DNA of 64,000 nucleotides from Cricetomys ansorgei (Eukaryota > Chordata > Mammalia > Rodentia > Nesomyidae), in contig JAMJFZ010000692.1 in the NCBI GenBank assembly GCA_026225945.1, positions 62,001-126,000 of the forward strand, written 5' to 3'. Position 1 is the first letter of the stretch. Each line of letters opens with the position of its first letter. Of this stretch, positions 61,511 to 64,000 are shown piece by piece. The notes under the pieces were generated by a model. That model searched no databases. It saw nothing but the letters and a program-made list of their open reading frames with translations, and was not told the DNA's origin. The translations under genes were made by a program, and so were the position numbers.

Positions 61511-62232
61511 TGACAGAGAAAATTTCAATCACATTATATTCTATCAAAAATATATATATATATATATTGGCATGACAGTGAACTGGGAACATCATTTTGT
61601 TTATTTCTTTGTTGTGATGGAAAAATGAAAGCACAGGGAGACAATTGACAGAAGCCCAGGGGCTGGTTCAAATACATTACACAGGAGAAGAAATAAACTG
61701 TCTGTGTTTTGAACAGCATGGGAGATACAGATCTTTCAAATGGTTGTTCTCCATATAGGATGCAGGAACACACGTGCACAAAATGACACATATTTCACAC
61801 AGATCACGTGTAGTCACTCAAAAGTATAAATACATATTCTCATAGAAAAGCCAGCTGTTTCCAGAGAACGTGCATGGACTGGGCGATTGTCTTTAATGAA
61901 CACAATGTCACAGTAGACTGGTGGTTTATTCAAAAGCATTTGCTTTCAATGGTTGCCCAGAACACTGGGAGACGTGAGGGTTTCTTCCTGAGATATGGAC
62001 ATAGTTAGACACAGCCATAAGGCAACTGCAGCCCTTTACAAACGCTACATACTGAGAGAGCCACACTCAGTATTTCCCACATGCTAATGACGTAACACTA
62101 CATTCTATTCCATGTATTCATGGGAATGTAGTAACACAGGTGTTTTGAATGCATAAACCACTGCACTAAATTGTCACCTATGTGTGGTGTTTCTCTTTCT
62201 CCCAAATAAATGTTTGTCTACCTTCTATTCAG

Positions 62233-62524
62233 CTTGCACGTGAACAACTACCAAAGTGTTTTGGCCATGCGCTTTGCCATTGAGGAGGTCAACAGCAATC
62301 CCTATCTATTACCCAATACTTCTTTGGGATTTGAGGCCCATGATATTCCCTATGGTGAATGGCGTGCTGTGGATAATCTCTTCCGTTGGTTCACAGGGAA
62401 GATGAATGCCACTCCTAATTACAGCTGTGCAAAAGAGAGCAAGTCAGCTGCGGTACTTACAGGAACACCGTGGGCGGTATCTGAACAGTTAGCGACACTG
62501 CTGGATATTTACAAGTTTCCACAG
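62233..62524 (+). CDS. V2R copy E exon 2
   Basis: Acceptor 'ttctattcag', donor gtgagg. Open, 292 bp. LAMRFAIEEVNSNPYLLPN, ends DIYKFPQ. Confidence 0.88.
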
Positions 62525-62844
62525 GTGAGGGACAGTGGTGTGAGACAACATAACTCAGCGTTCCTTTAATCACTCATCATTGAAAGGGAAAAGATGCACA
62601 CACTTGGTGATGGATCTGCATTAGCAGATTTTGGAATATGGGGAAGTGGGGAAGAGGAATAGACAGCACACTGGTGAGCCTCGTAGTGTTGGCAACATGA
62701 TAAGAACACTACAAGATGTTAATGTCTGATGCTAAAATCAGGATGAGTGGACTCCCACACCAATGGCTTCCAACTGCTGCTCTAGAAATAACTTGTATGT
62801 GTCCCTATTCTTGCTCCTACTCTTTCTGGTTGTTCTCCCTTCAG

Positions 62845-63648
62845 CTCTCCTTTGGTCCTTTTGATAGTATCCTGAGTGACCAAGGCCGGTTTCGATCCCT
62901 GTACCAGGTGGCTGACAAGGACACATCACTGCCATCCGCACTGGCTTCTTTGATGCTTCATTTCCAGTGGACCTGGGTGGGGCTGTTCATTGCAGATGAT
63001 GACAAGAGCACTCAGATTCTATCAGACCTGAGAAGAAAGATGGATAGAAATGGAGTCTGTGCAGCATTTGTAGAAACACTCTCAATCATCAGGGGTACAC
63101 ATCTGTCTAACTACTGGGAAAAACATGTGGAGGTCTTAGAATCATCAGCAAATGTGATAATTTTTTATGGGGACACTGATTTTCTTTCAATCTTTCTATA
63201 CAATATATATGGAAAGACTCTGGTGTGGAAAGTCTGGGTCCTGAACTCACAATGCGCTCTTTCTGGAAGTGATGAATATTTCATGTTAGATTCCTTGCAT
63301 GGCGCTCTCATTTTTTCACACCATCATGGAGAGATAGCTAATTTTACAGATTTTATTCAGGCAGCCAGCCCTTCCAAATACCCAGAAGATATTTTTCTGC
63401 ATTTGTGTTGGGCATTATGGTTCAACTGCTCAGTTTCAGACAAGAATTGTAAAATTGGGGATAACTGTCTGCCAAACAGATCCTTGGGAATCTTTCATGT
63501 GAACCTTCAAAAGGAAATTAGTGAAGAAAGCCACAATGTGTACAACGCTGTGTACGCTGTGGCCCACAGCCTGCATGAGATGATTCTCAATCAAGTAGAA
63601 AGTCAAGCTAGTGAGAAGAGGAAGGAGACTGCATTCTTCCCCTGGCAG
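62845..63648 (+). CDS. V2R copy E exon 3
   Basis: 804 bp, fully open, LSFGPFDSILSDQ to FFPWQ, donor CAG/gtaatg at 63649. The middle section (IIFYGDTDFLSIFLYNIYG) groups it with copy D. The open frame runs on into intron 3 by chance. Confidence 0.9.
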
Positions 63649-64000
63649 GTAATGTTCAGAAAGCAGCTGAGATTGGCAAACAAAATTGAATGTTTTTCGA
63701 AAAGTTTCTCAACTGAGGCAGCACGTTTCCCTTCCTGGGGACTGATGGAAAACAGGGTGTCACTATCTGATGTGTGGGATGCCTGTGGGAAGATAAATTC
63801 TACTTTGTTTGATTTTAAAAAACCTCAAAATCTTCACATTGATATAATGATAAAAAATCATTATATCAATAGACATTTCTCACTCCACAAATGTCCCACC
63901 CTAAAATGCTATGGGTGCTTCTGCAGTGATCATGTTAAGTAAACAGTCTCTCATATTCATTCTTTAAACAAATAGACATTCATTTTATACAGTGAATCAA

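Larger units (their letters stand above)
1645..64000 (+). repeat. tandem segmental duplication array of V2R units
   Basis: Exon 6 starts at 1812, 18069, 34080 and 55310. Spacings are 16.26, 16.01 and 21.23 kb, the last enlarged by the 5.5-kb ERV. Exons, introns, intronic L1, the LTR-like cassette and URR1 fragments recur in the same order and orientation. Exon 3 divides the copies into pairs B/C and D/E. Confidence 0.9.
58030..64000 (+). pseudogene. V2R copy E, exon 1 deleted, continues past the window
   Basis: Only about the last 15 bp of exon 1 survive (58030-58044, followed by gtaagt), joined to L1 3' UTR. Signal peptide, start codon and the roughly 1.6 kb 5' flank seen in B and C are missing. 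Exon 2 (62233-62524) and exon 3 (62845-63648) are open with correct splice sites and phases. Intron 1 is 4.2 kb against 7.0 kb in B because a second deletion joins L1 to the LTR-like cassette at about 60898. Exons 4-6 should lie beyond the window. Without exon 1 a normal secreted ectodomain cannot be made; a transcript starting in the LTR-like cassette is conceivable but would lack a signal peptide. Confidence 0.8.

Noticed and set aside
63649..63942. Extension of the exon 3 frame of copy E through intron 3
   Set aside because: A good CAG/gtaatg donor lies at 63648/63649 as in all copies; the extension is intronic and not conserved.

Overview
The window comes from a mammalian genome, most likely a muroid rodent. 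It holds multi-exon vomeronasal type-2 receptor (V2R, Vmn2r) genes with GT-AG introns, B1/B3/B4-like SINEs, rodent L1 fragments, URR1-like elements and ERVK-type LTR elements. The B1 copy at 636-790 has a 'ggcggatctctgt' segment, which I associate with rat or cricetid rodents more than Mus; this is weak species evidence. There are no tRNA, rRNA, CRISPR or bacterial features, and I found no non-V2R host gene.

The window is a tandem segmental duplication of one V2R unit, all on the + strand, with a period near 16 kb. I call the copies A to E. A contributes only its last exon (1812-2734). B (6366-18991), C (23678-35002) and D (37470-56232) each have six recognisable exons. E (about 58030 onward) shows exon 2 and exon 3 before the window ends. 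Exon sizes repeat: about 215, 292, 804, 228, 124 and 923 bp, with compatible phases, giving an expected receptor of 861 residues. Its parts are signal peptide, Venus-flytrap ligand-binding domain, nine-cysteine linker and seven-helix domain.

Every copy that can be judged is broken, each by a different lesion. B has a 1-bp deletion in exon 3. C has a 1-bp deletion in exon 4. D has a 2-bp insertion in the signal-peptide part of exon 1 and a 5.5-kb antisense retrovirus-like insertion in intron 4. E has lost nearly all of exon 1 and its upstream flank by a deletion with microhomology. The remaining exons are open, and exon 6 is open and nearly identical in A, B, C and D. This looks like a recently expanded, rapidly decaying V2R cluster kept similar partly by gene conversion. 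Assembly errors must be excluded for the 1-2 bp lesions.

Between genes, A-B, B-C and D-E carry L1 fragments in both orientations. C-D has a different 3' flank that begins about 20 bp past the stop codon. Intron 1 (4-8 kb) carries an antisense L1 and, about 0.7 kb upstream of exon 2, a sense-oriented LTR-like cassette (CCAAT/TATA, then AATAAA about 330 bp later). D also carries a solo LTR with a 6-bp target-site duplication. Intron 4 carries a URR1-like DNA-transposon fragment in B, C and D. The retrovirus-like element in D (47702-53182) is an internally deleted, degraded ERVK-class element with two LTRs, gag and protease remnants, and no reverse transcriptase that I could find.
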